Assembly (NCBI GenBank): GCA_039621445.1
Contig: CP154956.1
Coordinates: 95,980,406-96,044,405, forward strand
DNA length: 64,000 bases
Reading direction: 5' to 3'
Source: Euglena gracilis
Taxonomy: Eukaryota; Euglenida; Euglenophyceae; Euglenales
The notes beneath the pieces were generated by a model. That model was not told the DNA's origin and did not search any database. It worked only from the letters and a program-made list of their open reading frames with translations. The position numbers were made by a program, and so were the translations under genes. Shown here piece by piece: positions 54,701 through 63,291 of this stretch. Position 1 is the stretch's first letter; the number at the start of each line of letters is the position of its first letter.

Positions 54701-57700
54701 GTTTAGGTTTAGGGTCAGGGTTTGGAATAAGGTTAGAGTTAGGATTTAGGCCTTTAGGTCTAAATTTAGGCTGAAATTAGTTTGGCCCACCTTCCTAATT
54801 TTTGGCCTAACCCTAAATCTAATCCCTCCTAACCCAAACTCTACTCCTAAAAGCAACAGAAAACGTCGAAAAAAGCCGTCGAAACCCCCATCAGCTTGCG
54901 TTTAAGAAAAAGGACCCCCCTCGTTTAACCATTGGGCCTTCCCTCCCCGAGTAGATGAAAGCTGCCAAATGGCCAAATGGTCATAAGAGATTAATGAGAT
55001 GCATTCCTGAAAAATGCAAAAAAGAAACCACATAAAATGTTTTCCAAAAATATCGTTCTCAACAAAACCCCCCAAATACAACATAACTGTACAATTCACC
55101 AGAACCATTCCTCACAAAAGATTTGGATGATGTGCAAACTATGTATGACATATGTCGTACCTGGCAAGAAAACTTATTAATTGCTTTAATCATAATCCAT
55201 GTATTATTATTGTTACCAATTATGATTATTAATCATTATTACTCTCAATTATCTTTTTATACTACAATTCTTCAATTGCACTTGACAATCACCATATGTT
55301 AATGATGCATAAATTCGAGCCACAAAAATCAAGGCTGAAGATTCAACGTACCTTGAATGGTCAACAACTCCTCATGTGGCTGGATCAAGTTGCAGGAAAG
55401 TGCGATCTGCTGCGCCGTCTGGGATGGGAAAGGGGGGCAGCCTTTTCCCTTGTAGTCCTTCCCCCAATAGAGAATTGGGGGAAGAGGCGCGTGTGGAATG
55501 CATATCCATCAATTTAACAAATGATGTATGCCTGTGTTTGTGCATTTAAAAGATGTGGACGTTGCAAAAAACAACAACAACTAAATAGCTTATCCAGGCT
55601 CCCTACACCCAACGGGTAAGGGTCAATTCGGATGGGGCAAGCACTGACCAATATAAAATCAAGAAAGAAAATATTAAATACACCAAACATACTCCCCCAA
55701 CCTCCAAATTCTATATCTGGGTGGCATTTCATTTGATGCTTCGGGAGAATCAAACCTGCAGACCAAGACCTATAAGCTTCCCAGGGCATTTTTTGGAGTG
55801 TTTAGTGGAATTTAACCCCTCGGGGTTTATTATTATTTTTTCGCCTGAAGTCCAGGGCTTGGGGGGGGGGGTGTTTGGGGAGTTTAGAGCTCAGATTTTT
55901 TTTGGGATTTCGGGGCAAAAAAACGAGAAAATTTCTTCCTTTCTCCCCTCACTTCTAAGCATATTGCACATTTTTATGATGCTTGGGTATAATCCACATG
56001 AAATGTTTTAGTGCCCATTTGTGAAGCCAAAAGCCTTGTCCATGAAGGCCGCAACAAGTCCAACTTTCCCTCCTTTGGTGTTGTCCCCCGGAAAGGGGGG
56101 GGTTGTTAGCTTGAAGTCGGGGGTTGTATTTGGGGGGAGGATTTAATAAATGCCTTTCCAAGGCCTAGCAGGGGGGGGGGGGGCTTTGTGTCAGGTGCCA
56201 AACCTACAGCCAGAAAATGTCACTATATGGATTTAGACGCCGCTGTTGCACCGCCAGTCAGCGGTTCTATGGAGGCGGGGGTTATTCATATCAATGGTGG
56301 CCAGATCAGCGAAATCTCAAGAAAAGACTTCATATTAGGAGCAGGTCGATCCTTAAATAAACAAAAAAATAAACTCTGTTGTCCGAGCACATTCCACTAA
56401 AAAAACAAAAAACGACCAAACTCTCGAAATTTCTCGGTGAAAAAAAAATCAAAACAAAGGAGAAAATTGATTTCGAGCATCCTTGGACCGTTGGTCCGTG
56501 ACCTACCCCCCCCCCTGCTGGAAAGGGAAATTATCAAGAAACAAGAAACAAAAATGCTCCAAAAATCACGCGATGCCGGAAAAACAGGTGCAGGGTATTA
56601 AGTGAGAGGGAGCAGGAGGGAGGTGGTCTGGACTACTCTGGAGGGGGTGCGTCAGACCCCCCTTGTGCAAAAAAAATTGGGTTACGGATCCGAAGGGGGA
56701 AGGGGGGGGTGGTCTGGATCCCCCTGCGGGGTCTGACCCCCCCCCCACTCACCCTGAACAGGTGGTGGACATGCCAACCCATGAGGTTTGGCAAAACACC
56801 GCACAATTGTCCAAAATACCTTGTTTCATAAAATAGGGGGTATTTTTGGACCCCTTCCAGTGGTGCAATAAGCCTCGGCTTGCAACCCTCCCCCATTGGG
56901 CTGACCACCAAACATATTCTAAAACCCCCACGGGGGGTTATGGGTGGGGCGGGTTAACTGTTGACTTTTTAGTTCGAGGATGGCACCGCACCTCGTATTT
57001 GTCCCCGGTGAGCATCCAGAAGGCGATGCCGGCCTCCCGCAGGCGCTTGATGGTCTGTGGCACATACTGCTGCAGCTTGTCCTCGATGGCCGCACCCGCC
57101 GCCCTGCCATACTCTCGGTGGGTGCCACTTGAGCCTGATGCATCTCCCACAAATATTTCGGTGTGAAATTCGAAATTGTTATTCCAAAACTTAAAAAAAA
57201 TCAACCTATGTCAATATTTGAAAATAAAAACAGGAAATGAAAAAAAACGCCAAAAATAATAACCCATTGGGAATCTGATCATAATAAATAAACTTTTTAA
57301 ACGAATTTTGGTTCAATTCAAATTTCATTCAACCAATTTTCAATTAAATTTGATGGTTCGATTTGCATGGATAATATGCGCATGAATGAAAAATTAGTAA
57401 AAGCAAAATGTTTGATTGCAAATACATGTGGCTAAATGTGAAAAGCAGCAATTATATTAACCTTTTAAAATAAAATACAACAGCTACAACAGCACTGATG
57501 TCGTCTTCAACAGTTGGAAGGGCTGCGGCCGAGGCCCCCACCAGCAGCAGGTTGCGTTCGATCTGCTCGCACGCCTCGTCCACCGCCGCCTGCCGACCGG
57601 CGCCTGGCACGGCCTTCGCCTTCAAGTGCTGGCATGCCCCGCCACGGCCGGGATACACGTAACAGGGGGGAGAGGAGGACAGGGAGGAAGAGGCGGAGGA

Positions 57701-60700
57701 GACAGGAGAGGAGACGACACGGGACGAGAGGAGAGGGGAGGAGACGGGGCGCGACGAGACGACACGAGACGAGACGAGACGAGACGAGAGACGAGACGAG
57801 ACGAGACGAGACGAGACGAGACGAGACGAGACGAGACGAGACGAGACGAGACGAGACGAGACGAGACGAGACGAGACGAGACGACGAGACGAGACGAGAC
57901 GAGACGAGACGAGAGGAGAGGAGACGAGACGAGACGAGACGAGACGAGACGAGACGAGACGAGAGGAGAGGAGAGGAGAGGATAGGAGAGGAGAGGAGAG
58001 GAGAGGATAGGAGAGGAGAGGATAGGAGAGGAGAGGAGAGGAGAGGAGAGGAGAGGGGAGGAGAGGGGAGGAGAGGAGAGGGGAGGGGAGGAGAGGGGGG
58101 GAGAGGGGAGGGGAGAGGAGGGGAGAGGAGGGGAGACGAGAGGAGAGGAGAGGAAAGGAGAGGAGAGGAGAGGAGAGGAGAGGAGAGGAGAGGAGAGGAG
58201 AGGAGAGGAGAGGAGAGGAGAGGAGGGGAGAGGAGGGGAGAGGGGGGGGGAGGGGAGAGGGGAGGGGAGGGGAGGGGAGGGGAGGGGAGGGGAGGGGAGG
58301 GGAGGGGAGGGAGGGGAGGGAGGGGAGGGGAGGGGAGGGGAGGGGAGGGGAGGGGAGGGGAGGGGAGGGGAGGGGAGGGGAGGGGAGGGGAGGGGAGGGA
58401 GGGGAGGGGAGGGGAGGGGAGGGGAGGGAGGGGAGGGGAGGGGAGGGGAGGGGGGGGGAGGAGGAGAGGAGAGGAGAGGAGAGGAGAGGAGAGGAGAGGA
58501 GAGGAGAGGAGAGGAGAGGAGAGGAGAGGAGAGGAGAGGAGAGGAGAGGAGAGGGGAGGGGCGGGGCGGGGAGGAGAGGAGAGGAGAGGAGAGGAGAGGA
58601 GAGAGAGAGGAGACGAGAGGAGAGGAGAGGAGAGGAGGGGAGAGGAGGAGGGGAGAGAGGGGAGAGGAGAGGAGAGGAGAGGGAGAGGAGAGGAGAGGAG
58701 AGGAGAGGAGAGGAGAGGAGAGGAGAGGAGAGAGGGGGGGAGGGGAGGGAGAGGAGAGGAGAGGAGAGGAGAGGAGAGGAGAGGAGAGGAGAGGAGAGGA
58801 GGAGAGGAGAGGAGAGGAGAGGAGAGGAGAGGAGAGAGAGGAGGAGAGGAGGAGGAGAGAGAGGGAGAGGAGAGGAGAGAGAGAGGAGAGAGAGGAGAGG
58901 AGGAGAGGAGAGGAGAGGAGAGGAGAAAGGAGAAGTAGAGGAGAGGAGAGGAGAGGAGAGGATAGGAGAGGAGAGGAGAGGAGAGGAGAGAGGAGAGGAG
59001 AGGAGAGGAGAGGAGAGGTAGAGGAGAGGAGAGGAGAGAGAGGAGGAGAGGAGAGAGAGGAGAGGAGAGGATAGAGAGAGAGAGATATATATTATATTAT
59101 ATATATGAGATTATATTATATTATATTATATATATATTATATTAGATTATATTATATTATATTATATTTATATATTATATTATATATTATATTATATTAG
59201 ATTAGATTAGATTATATTATATATATATATAGATTAGATTAGATATATATATATATATATGTGTATATATATATACATATTAATTATATATATTAATATA
59301 TGTAAAGTATGTATATCAGACAGACCCCCCAGAGGGGCTCCCCCCCCACTCACCCAGCCTGGCGCGGGACCCCCCCCCGGGGGGACCTCCAAGTTGCGTT
59401 GTCTAAAGGCATTTCCCAAAAATTTTCCGGCGCTTTGAGCCGAAACCCACACCTGGGCTTCCGGCCCGGAAAAAGCCCTCCAGGGCCCCGGAACCACCAA
59501 CCCCACTCCCCCCCGGGGGGGGGGGGTTCTTCTAAACTTAAAAGAAGCCTGATCCATAGTACAGGGGGCGTGGTCCAGTGCACATAGATACGCCATGTGT
59601 GAACCATGCAAATCCCGCCATATATTCATTTGACCAGGTTCACAAAAAAAAACCATGGGCACCCCAAAAAAACTTGTTGCCAAAGATCGTTTTTGTTGTG
59701 TCCACAAATATACCACAAAATGCCGAGGTACGTCATCCAAGGAGAAGGGAAATGCATTCCAATGGTGTGGCCTGTGCACTCTCCCCGCCACGTCTCAAAC
59801 TCTTCAGGCCATGGAAGTGCCTGGTTGACCGGACAAGCAGTGGGATATTTGGTCAGGCAAAAAACAATAGCACTTGCGCATCTAGGTGTCCAATTGCACG
59901 CACACAAAAAATTTATTTCTTACCTTATCATTTCTTATTGCTATTTACTTCTTATTTCCGCTGAAAAAAATGTGGTGATAAAATGCCTTTCAAGAGGTCC
60001 AAAGAGGAATATTAACTAAGAAATGACAATTCAATTTGTGCAACCTGTTCCCCTCACCCCAACTTGCTAGATTCAGCTGCCAAGCCCTGCCTCAAATTTT
60101 CCTGGAGAGGGGCAACCCCTAAACGAACTTTCTTGGCGTCGGTCTGGTGTGCTTGCCAGCAGAATGTATTGTTCTCTCTTTCCCAAACATATGTCAATTT
60201 TCAAACTCCAATCTACCTGTTTTGAATGCACCAAATTCTTTTCAAACCTTCCACTTGGTTCATTTTGACGGCGGCGACCCCAAAAACCAGAATGAGATTT
60301 CTCTTGAGCAATGCAGCGCACCAGAACAATGTTTTTTTGGTGCTGCGCTGCCGGGGCTCGAACCACCATACCATGCTGCACAGCAGAGCTTCTCAAAAAA
60401 TCGACACAAAGAAATACATGTATTGCTGTAATCGGACCATATTAAAGAGTGAGTAATGAACACAATGCCCTCTTCCACACTCGTTATTCTATTTGGCTTG
60501 GAGTGCGCACGACCGTGAAAAAAAAATCCAAAGAATAGCATTCTCCCTAAATGGTGTGCACGACACCTTCTCCCAGAAACTTCGGAAAAAAGGCTTGTCG
60601 TTTCCCACTGAAATGACAACCCCGCGTCGCGGATCACAGGGTGTCCAGCACCGCCCTGCCCCCGGGGAGAGGTCGCGGAGGGCGGTGCACAGCGTGCGAA

Positions 60701-61861
60701 GCCCCCGGCGGGCGTAGCTGTCGAGGTGCGCCTTCAGCGTCGTGACGTCCTGCTTGGGGCGCAGCCGCTCGATGATCTTGTCATCCGCCCCTGGCCGGGG
60801 GTCACGTTGGTCACGCATGACCAGCAATCTTGAGAAAGATTGGGGGGAAGGGGGCCAACCCAGAGGGACCGGGGGGGTCAAGAACGGGGGTCAATTTTGG
60901 GGCCAAAATTTTTCCGCACTTCCCAAGAGGAAAAAGACTCCTTCCGGGGGGACTAACTTGGCCCTGGGGGGTGGGCAGGGCAGAACGGGAAGGCCTGGTG
61001 GGGGGGGTCGACCCCCCCACCCACCACAGAATCTTCACCGATTTCGGGAAAAAGGGGGATTTTGGCCAGAATATTTTTTTGAAATTTTTTTTAAAAAATG
61101 AACCCAAAACACATAATTTTTTGACGGAAAACCACGTTTTTTTCACAAAAAATCTCAAAATTTTCCGTCCTAAAAATTGGTACTTTTTAGGAGGGGGGTG
61201 AAAAAAATGAAGGTCAAAAAAAGTGGATAAAATTTTGGCACAGTCAAATTTTACTGACATTTTTTCTCGTTGAAATTTTTTGGACTTTCAACGGCATTTT
61301 TTTATTTCAAAACCTCTCAAAATCAACATTTTGAGAGAATGTCGAATGTTTGGAAGGTGTGAAAAAATGGGGTTTTGGGTGGTTTTTTGGGGGCCCCCCT
61401 CTATGGGTCCCAAAATGGGTCAAAAAAACACCCGGCGCCGAAGGCGCTGGAAAATTTTTTTCGGGTCCAAAAATTGGTGCTCCCGGAAATACAGGAAGAG
61501 GTGGTGGGGGGGGGGGGGTCGACCCCCCCACCATGCAGCCGAAATCGGTCCTCGGGGGGGGGGGTGATTATTTGGGAGGGTTTTCTCTGGAAAAAAATCA
61601 GAATTTTCTAAACCCATAAACGTTTGGTAATCCCTCCCAATTAAAAATGCTTCCGCTGAGGGTCTTGAAATCCCGCCAAAATATGACTTCGTATTAAGGC
61701 TGCATTTTGGGACTACTGCAGCTCGGGGGCCACGGGAGGGGGACGGACCTTTGATGAGCAGCGTGATGGCGGGGCCGCGCTGCACGATGACGCTCATGCG
61801 CTTCCGGTCGGAGTTGAACTCCAGCACCTCCAGCAGGGAGTAGCACTCCGTGGTGGTTTCA
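41774..61861 (-). CDS. P4-type ATPase (phospholipid flippase, ALA2/ATP9/Neo1-like), C-terminal two thirds, 5' part beyond right edge
   Basis: P4-ATPases move phospholipids from the outer or lumenal to the cytosolic leaflet in Golgi, endosome and plasma membranes. Minus-strand exons in order: 61,861-61,749; 60,790-60,652; ~57,628-57,510; ~57,103-56,992; 55,418-55,352; 53,645-53,581; 53,182-53,102; 52,442-52,347; 50,515-50,413; 49,125-49,035; 48,671-48,556; ~48,340-48,243; 47,511-47,449; 47,174-47,067; 45,864-45,721; 45,030-44,932; 43,001-~42,941; 41,950-41,774. Visible motifs are [15 protein letters not shown] across a splice, [28 protein letters not shown] across a splice, and the six C-terminal membrane helices. 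GDGGNDV and CCRVTP are typical of the ALA2/ATP9/Neo1 group. The DKTGT site and helices 1-4 lie outside the window. The joins 60.7 to 57.6, 57.5 to 57.1 and 48.6 to 48.3 kb remain unresolved. Confidence 0.9.
42105..42650. repeat. Foldback repeats with CCAATTAGAAGCCCCC ends
   Basis: ACCCAATTAGAAGCCCCCCC at about 42,106 is inverted at 42,166 (GGGCTTCTAATTGGGG) and again at 42,622 (GGGCTTCTAATTGGGGG). It therefore contains a small nested foldback inside a 0.54-kb one. The interior carries GGTGCGCAT repeats and long G-runs. It lies in the last flippase intron. Confidence 0.65.
42941..43001 (-). CDS. Flippase exon: helix 10 part
   Basis: The acceptor is TTTCCACAG. It encodes [19 protein letters not shown], a hydrophobic segment in the right place. 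The donor is either CAC|GTCGGT (phase 0, fits the last exon) or GTCG|GTGCAT. Confidence 0.78.
43756..44693. mobile_element. hAT-like non-autonomous foldback element, 938 bp, 8-bp TSD
   Basis: The ends GGCAGCTCCCAACT and AGTTGGGAGCTGCC are perfect inverted repeats, and similarity continues imperfectly for about 70 bp on each side. The flanks are GTTTATTT at 43,748-43,755 and GTTTATTT at 44,694-44,701, an 8-bp target duplication. Nested inside are a second inverted pair (AGGGTTCGATATAAGGAG at about 44,226 and inverted at about 44,600), a CGGCGCAAAGCGCCGG hairpin and TTAGGG-like motifs. No transposase is encoded. Eight-bp duplications are characteristic of hAT elements. Confidence 0.85.
44932..45030 (-). 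CDS. Flippase exon: helix 9, IWGTFVFYW
   Basis: The acceptor is TCTCTTCAG and the donor CACCTG|GTCTGT. 33 codons starting [20 protein letters not shown]. It matches the (S/A)-I-W-G-x-x-x-x-(F/Y) block of P4-ATPases. Confidence 0.9.
45375..45720. repeat. (ACACCC)n / (CA)n microsatellite abutting an exon
   Basis: CCCACA and CCACAC units run from about 45,380 to 45,690 and end in pure CA to 45,720. On the transcribed strand this is GTGTGTGT followed by TGTGGG repeats, beginning at the first intron base after the flippase helix-8 exon. Confidence 0.95.
45721..45864 (-). CDS. Flippase exon: helix 8, donor formed by TG microsatellite
   Basis: The acceptor is AATTGCACAG and the donor AACCAG|GTGTGT. 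48 codons starting [20 protein letters not shown] and ending SHTLTWLNQ. The D-G-x-x-x-x-x-x-x-x-F-x-x-x-x-Y layout is typical of the family. The donor is the first unit of a long TG/TGTGGG microsatellite. Confidence 0.9.
46020..46160. repeat. G-run-rich segment
   Basis: Runs of 8-10 G separated by short spacers (GGGGGGGGTGTAGGTGGGGG and similar) lie in a flippase intron. Such spacing allows G-quadruplex formation on the plus strand. No gene is seen. Confidence 0.7.
46440..46700. repeat. Telomere-like degenerate foldback
   Basis: The left part carries TTAGGGTCTGGGTCAGGG and AAAGTTAGGCCGAGGTTGGG. The right part carries CCTAAACCCTAAACCC and several CCTAACCCTAACCC-type units. The two halves are roughly complementary. 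It mixes CCCTAAA and CCCTAA units. It lies in a flippase intron, so it is interstitial. Confidence 0.75.
47067..47174 (-). CDS. Flippase exon: helix 7
   Basis: The acceptor is GCGCCCCAG and the donor TTCGAG|GTGCGG. 36 codons: [20 protein letters not shown] then [16 protein letters not shown]. It matches the L-Y-x-x-x-x-x-G block and a hydrophobic helix. Confidence 0.88.
47449..47511 (-). CDS. Flippase exon: [15 protein letters not shown]
   Basis: The acceptor is CGCCTTGCAG and the donor AGGGCC|GTCCGT. 21 codons starting [20 protein letters not shown]. It matches the (I/F)-D-x-D-(V/L) loop after helix 6, with the same length as plant ALA2. Confidence 0.88.
48243..48340 (-). CDS. Flippase exon: FSG...WNGMYTVVT
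   Basis: It encodes [20 protein letters not shown] and NGMYTVVT, the F-S-G loop and membrane helix 6. The donor is GTCACG|GTGTGG in phase 0. The 5' edge is unresolved: the nearest upstream AG, about 48,352, would bring in an in-frame TGA. Confidence 0.78.
48556..48671 (-). CDS. Flippase exon: [17 protein letters not shown]
   Basis: The acceptor is GTTCCACAG. It encodes [20 protein letters not shown] and [18 protein letters not shown], entering membrane helix 5. The donor chosen (TTCT|GTCAGA) is tentative. The reading stays open a little further as CQIYF, which also fits the family. Confidence 0.85.
49035..49125 (-). CDS. Flippase exon: GNDVAMIQ, with GC donor
   Basis: The acceptor is CGCCTCGCAG. 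It encodes [20 protein letters not shown] and LQAARAADF. The only splice that matches the family without a gap uses TTCAG|GCATTGG as donor. This gives [14 protein letters not shown] when joined to the next exon. Confidence 0.92.
50413..50515 (-). CDS. Flippase exon: [11 protein letters not shown]...LAIGDG
   Basis: The acceptor is CTGTGTGCAG and the donor GGTG|GTGTGT in phase 1. It encodes [20 protein letters not shown] then [14 protein letters not shown], the near-invariant P-domain segment. It ends inside GDGGNDV. Confidence 0.93.
51040..51600. repeat. G-run/C-run repeat with GGCGC hairpin
   Basis: Contains GCTTAAGGACCCGGGGG, runs of 18 G and 10 C around 51,100-51,130, and CCGGCGCGCAGCGCCGG at about 51,401. 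Repeated GGTCCGGACCCCCCCCTACC palindromes flank the hairpin. It resembles the interior of the element at 43.8-44.7 kb. It lies in the intron before the CCRV exon. Confidence 0.65.
51600..51935. repeat. Dispersed repeat copy B
   Basis: This copy is nearly identical to 35,060-35,395, including CTGGCTAGCCAATCGGCTAG, CCTCCGGCGCTGTGCGCCGA, the AAAATGGCCAAAAACGGGCA stem region and GGCGCTTCGCGCCGG. It is followed without a gap by a related unit to 52,250. Confidence 0.88.
51936..52250. repeat. Related foldback unit with 17-bp perfect hairpin
   Basis: AAAAACGGGGCATTTTT at about 52,111 pairs perfectly with AAAAATGCCCCGTTTTT at about 52,135 around a TGACCTT loop. The unit begins with a reversed CTTAAGCAGAAGCC end and carries CCACTAGCTGGGCTGCTAGCAG, matching the copy A/B terminal motif. 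It ends about 100 bp before a coding exon. Confidence 0.75.
52347..52442 (-). CDS. Flippase exon: FILTGQTL
   Basis: The acceptor is CCTTGCTTAG and the donor ATGAAG|GTGTTC. 32 codons: [20 protein letters not shown] then [12 protein letters not shown]. It matches the V-I-D-G-x-x-L strand before the CCRV block. Confidence 0.85.
53102..53182 (-). CDS. Flippase exon, variable P-domain insert
   Basis: The acceptor is TTTTCGCAG and the donor ATCCAG|GTGTTG. Exactly 27 codons, phase 0 on both sides, beginning [20 protein letters not shown]. It lies in the same variable part before the C-C-F-I-L-x-G block. Confidence 0.7.
53581..53645 (-). CDS. Flippase exon, variable P-domain insert
   Basis: The acceptor is CAACTAAG and the donor ACCATG|GTATGT, a strong donor. 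It encodes [20 protein letters not shown] and M. Phases fit the exons on both sides. This lies where P4-ATPases vary most, so only position supports it. Confidence 0.7.
54530..54566. repeat. Perfect 14-bp stem hairpin after CCTAG repeats
   Basis: GGTCCTCGCTGCCG and CGGCAGCGAGGACC are perfectly complementary around a short CCTAGC loop. Three GCCTA units precede it. It lies in the intron between flippase exons at 55.4 and 53.6 kb. Confidence 0.85.
54660..54850. repeat. Second telomere-like degenerate foldback
   Basis: The left half has GGTTTAGGTTTAGGGTCAGG and GGTTAGAGTTAGGATTTAGG. The right half has GGCCTAACCCTAAATCTAAT and CCTCCTAACCCAAACTCTAC. The halves fold back on each other, like the 46.44-46.70 kb element. 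Confidence 0.72.
55352..55418 (-). CDS. Flippase exon: [12 protein letters not shown]
   Basis: The acceptor is CCCATCCCAG and the donor CAAG|GTACGT in phase 1. It encodes [20 protein letters not shown] and IQ, directly continuing GDKYE as expected (G-D-K-x-x-T-A-x-x-I-A-x-S-C-N). Confidence 0.88.
56992..57103 (-). CDS. Flippase exon: AIEDKLQ...WMLTGDK
   Basis: The acceptor is GTATGGCAG and the donor TACGAG|GTGCGG in phase 0. It encodes [20 protein letters not shown] and [13 protein letters not shown], the most recognisable P-domain block of the family (A-I-E-D-x-L-Q, then L-T-G-D-K). Confidence 0.9.
57510..57628 (-). CDS. Flippase exon: IERNLLLVG
   Basis: The acceptor is GGCATGCCAG. It encodes [20 protein letters not shown] and [11 protein letters not shown]. 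This precedes the hinge helix of the P domain. It lies immediately left of the 1.4-kb polypurine tract. The exact donor near LLLVG is unresolved. Confidence 0.75.
57661..59075. repeat. 1.4-kb pure polypurine tract (GAGAC)n, (GAGAGG)n, (GGGGA)n
   Basis: The plus strand is almost entirely A and G, with rare C in the GAGAC part (57,770-57,965). Blocks change from GAGAC to GAGAGGAGAG to GGGAGGGGAG (58,230-58,460) and back. A 474-residue Arg/Glu/Gly frame on the plus strand is a by-product. It lies in a flippase intron, as polypyrimidine on the transcribed strand. Confidence 0.95.
59076..59300. repeat. AT microsatellite (ATATT)n/(AT)n
   Basis: ATATTATATT and GATTAGATTA units, then pure TA repeats, directly follow the polypurine tract. 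Confidence 0.93.
59320..59560. repeat. C/G-run repeat of the GGCGC family
   Basis: CCCCCCCCGGGGGGACCTCC and TTTTCCGGCGCTTTGAGCCG with a trailing CCCCCCGGGGGGGGGGG resemble the ends of copies at 35 and 51 kb. It lies in a flippase intron. Confidence 0.55.
60652..60790 (-). CDS. Flippase exon: N-domain, KGAD...GLRTL
   Basis: The acceptor is CCCGGCCAG. It encodes [20 protein letters not shown] and [20 protein letters not shown], the classic K-G-A-D-x-x-I-x-E-R-L and Y-A-x-x-G-L-R-T-L blocks. The 3' edge is uncertain: GT at 60,651 or a GC donor a few codons earlier. A short exon before the next one is probably missing. Confidence 0.85.
60850..61620. repeat. Intronic G/C-run repeat with CCGGCGCCGAAGGCGC hairpin
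   Basis: Two GGGGGGGTCGACCCCCCCAC palindromes (about 61,000 and 61,510) flank an A-rich interior. A GGCGCCGAAGGCGCTGG hairpin lies at about 61,435. This links it to the family at 35, 37.6, 44.4 and 51 kb. It fills the intron between flippase exons at 61.8 and 60.8 kb. Confidence 0.6.
61749..61861 (-). CDS. Flippase exon: N-domain, [11 protein letters not shown]
   Basis: The acceptor is GTCTGGCAG and the donor AAAG|GTCCGT in phase 1. It encodes [20 protein letters not shown] and [11 protein letters not shown], the nucleotide-binding domain block of P4-ATPases. The last G joins the next exon to spell Lys-Gly-Ala-Asp. Confidence 0.9.
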
Positions 61862-61919
61862 CTGCCAGACGGCAGTGCTCTCTCACGCCGGCCACCCCCC
61901 CATTTATCGGTGTATTTGA

Positions 61920-62062
61920 TGCGCACATACACACACACAACACGCAACACAACGCATACACACATACACACGCAAACACACACGCGCAATGCACGCACAT
62001 ACGCACGTATTCACGTGCATACGCACGCAAACACGCACACACGCACACACACACACACCGAA
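61920..62062. repeat. CA/ACGCAC microsatellite
   Basis: ACACAC and GCACGCAAACACGC repeats begin about 60 bp upstream of the flippase N-domain exon on the transcribed strand. Confidence 0.88.
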
Positions 62063-63285
62063 CCCTGATGAGATTACATAGCCACCCCTCCTCCAACCTC
62101 AAACCAAAGAGAAAGCCAAACAGCAAAAACGTAGAACCCTGCCAGAAATATCCATTTCACTGACCCTCCACCCATCGCCGCCGACCCTCTGGATATCGCA
62201 GAGATTTTTTTGGAGGCCATCACAATAGGCTCGAAGGAAAATTGCCAACATTTGCTACAAAAGACTGAAATGATATTAGGAAAAGAATCACCAAATGAGC
62301 AGTTTCCAAACCCAGAAATGCAGGTCTGTAATTTGAGAGGCACGAGAGCGCAAACCACGATGGGTGTAAACGGGTTGAAATCTGTGCAGAGACACCTTCT
62401 CTCACACATGTTATGGCCATAATAAATGACTCATCCCACCAAAAAAAAAGGCAGTTGGAAAGCCGCCTGCACTCCACTGCCCAAAGGCTGAAGGGTCAAT
62501 TCGGCTGTAGACTTGTCTCTCTTCGACAGCACCACACCCACCTGCGCATAATGGGATAACTACAATGGGAATCACACATGCAACACCCAAAGCTGGCAAA
62601 CACTGGTTAACAATCCCCCAGAGGGGAGTCCAGCTTAGAGACTGGAATATTCTTGCTGGAAAAAAAAACGTTGGTTGACCCACCACCCCTCCCTGGAGTC
62701 AAACGGGGCCAAGATCAGCAAATTAGACAGTTCGACTTTGCGAAAATGCAAATTCAATTTGGATACCCAAAAATTGATCGGGTCAGCCTTTTCAACCCAT
62801 TTTGCCAATTTAACCAATTGCGGCCCACCGAAAATCAAAAAAAAATCACTCGTCCTGAAGTCCAGGAGTTCCTTGAAAAATGAGCTTGAAAAAAGATTTT
62901 GTGAAAACCAAGCGTGACATGATTCCCAACAAATCTTGAGGACGCAAATGTTTCATAAAGCGAATCATTCACGTGGGAACAGAAACACATTGAGCTCTTA
63001 CACTTTTTGAATAAAAATGCGGAATTCCCGAAATGGGCTGAAAACATTCGTAATTTTTTGCATGATTTTGTCCAACAAGTTGAATATCTGTCCATTCCCA
63101 CCCGCAGTGAGTCAGGGAATTAATGCCAGAAACCGCATCCCTTGTGCACTGAGGAAAAACATGGGCGAACTAAGCACAAATCAATGGTTGCCCGGCCACC
63201 GATTTATCCCAATTGTCCCAACTGGTGTTTTTCACATGGGGATGTGACATTTAAATTTCAGTAAAAAAAAAAAGACTTCTTCAAT
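62063..63285. other. Interval without recognisable exon
   Basis: No flippase exon was recognised on the minus strand between 61.9 kb and the window end, so the preceding exon (P-domain start, DKTGT) must lie further right. The sequence is AT-rich intron-like DNA. Confidence 0.4.
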
Positions 63286-63291
63286 TGCCCG

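Noticed and set aside
57514-58938. A 474-residue Arg/Glu/Gly-rich open frame on the plus strand
   Set aside because: It is the translation of the polypurine tract, which lacks stop codons in this frame because of composition. It lies in a flippase intron and has no non-repeat domain.
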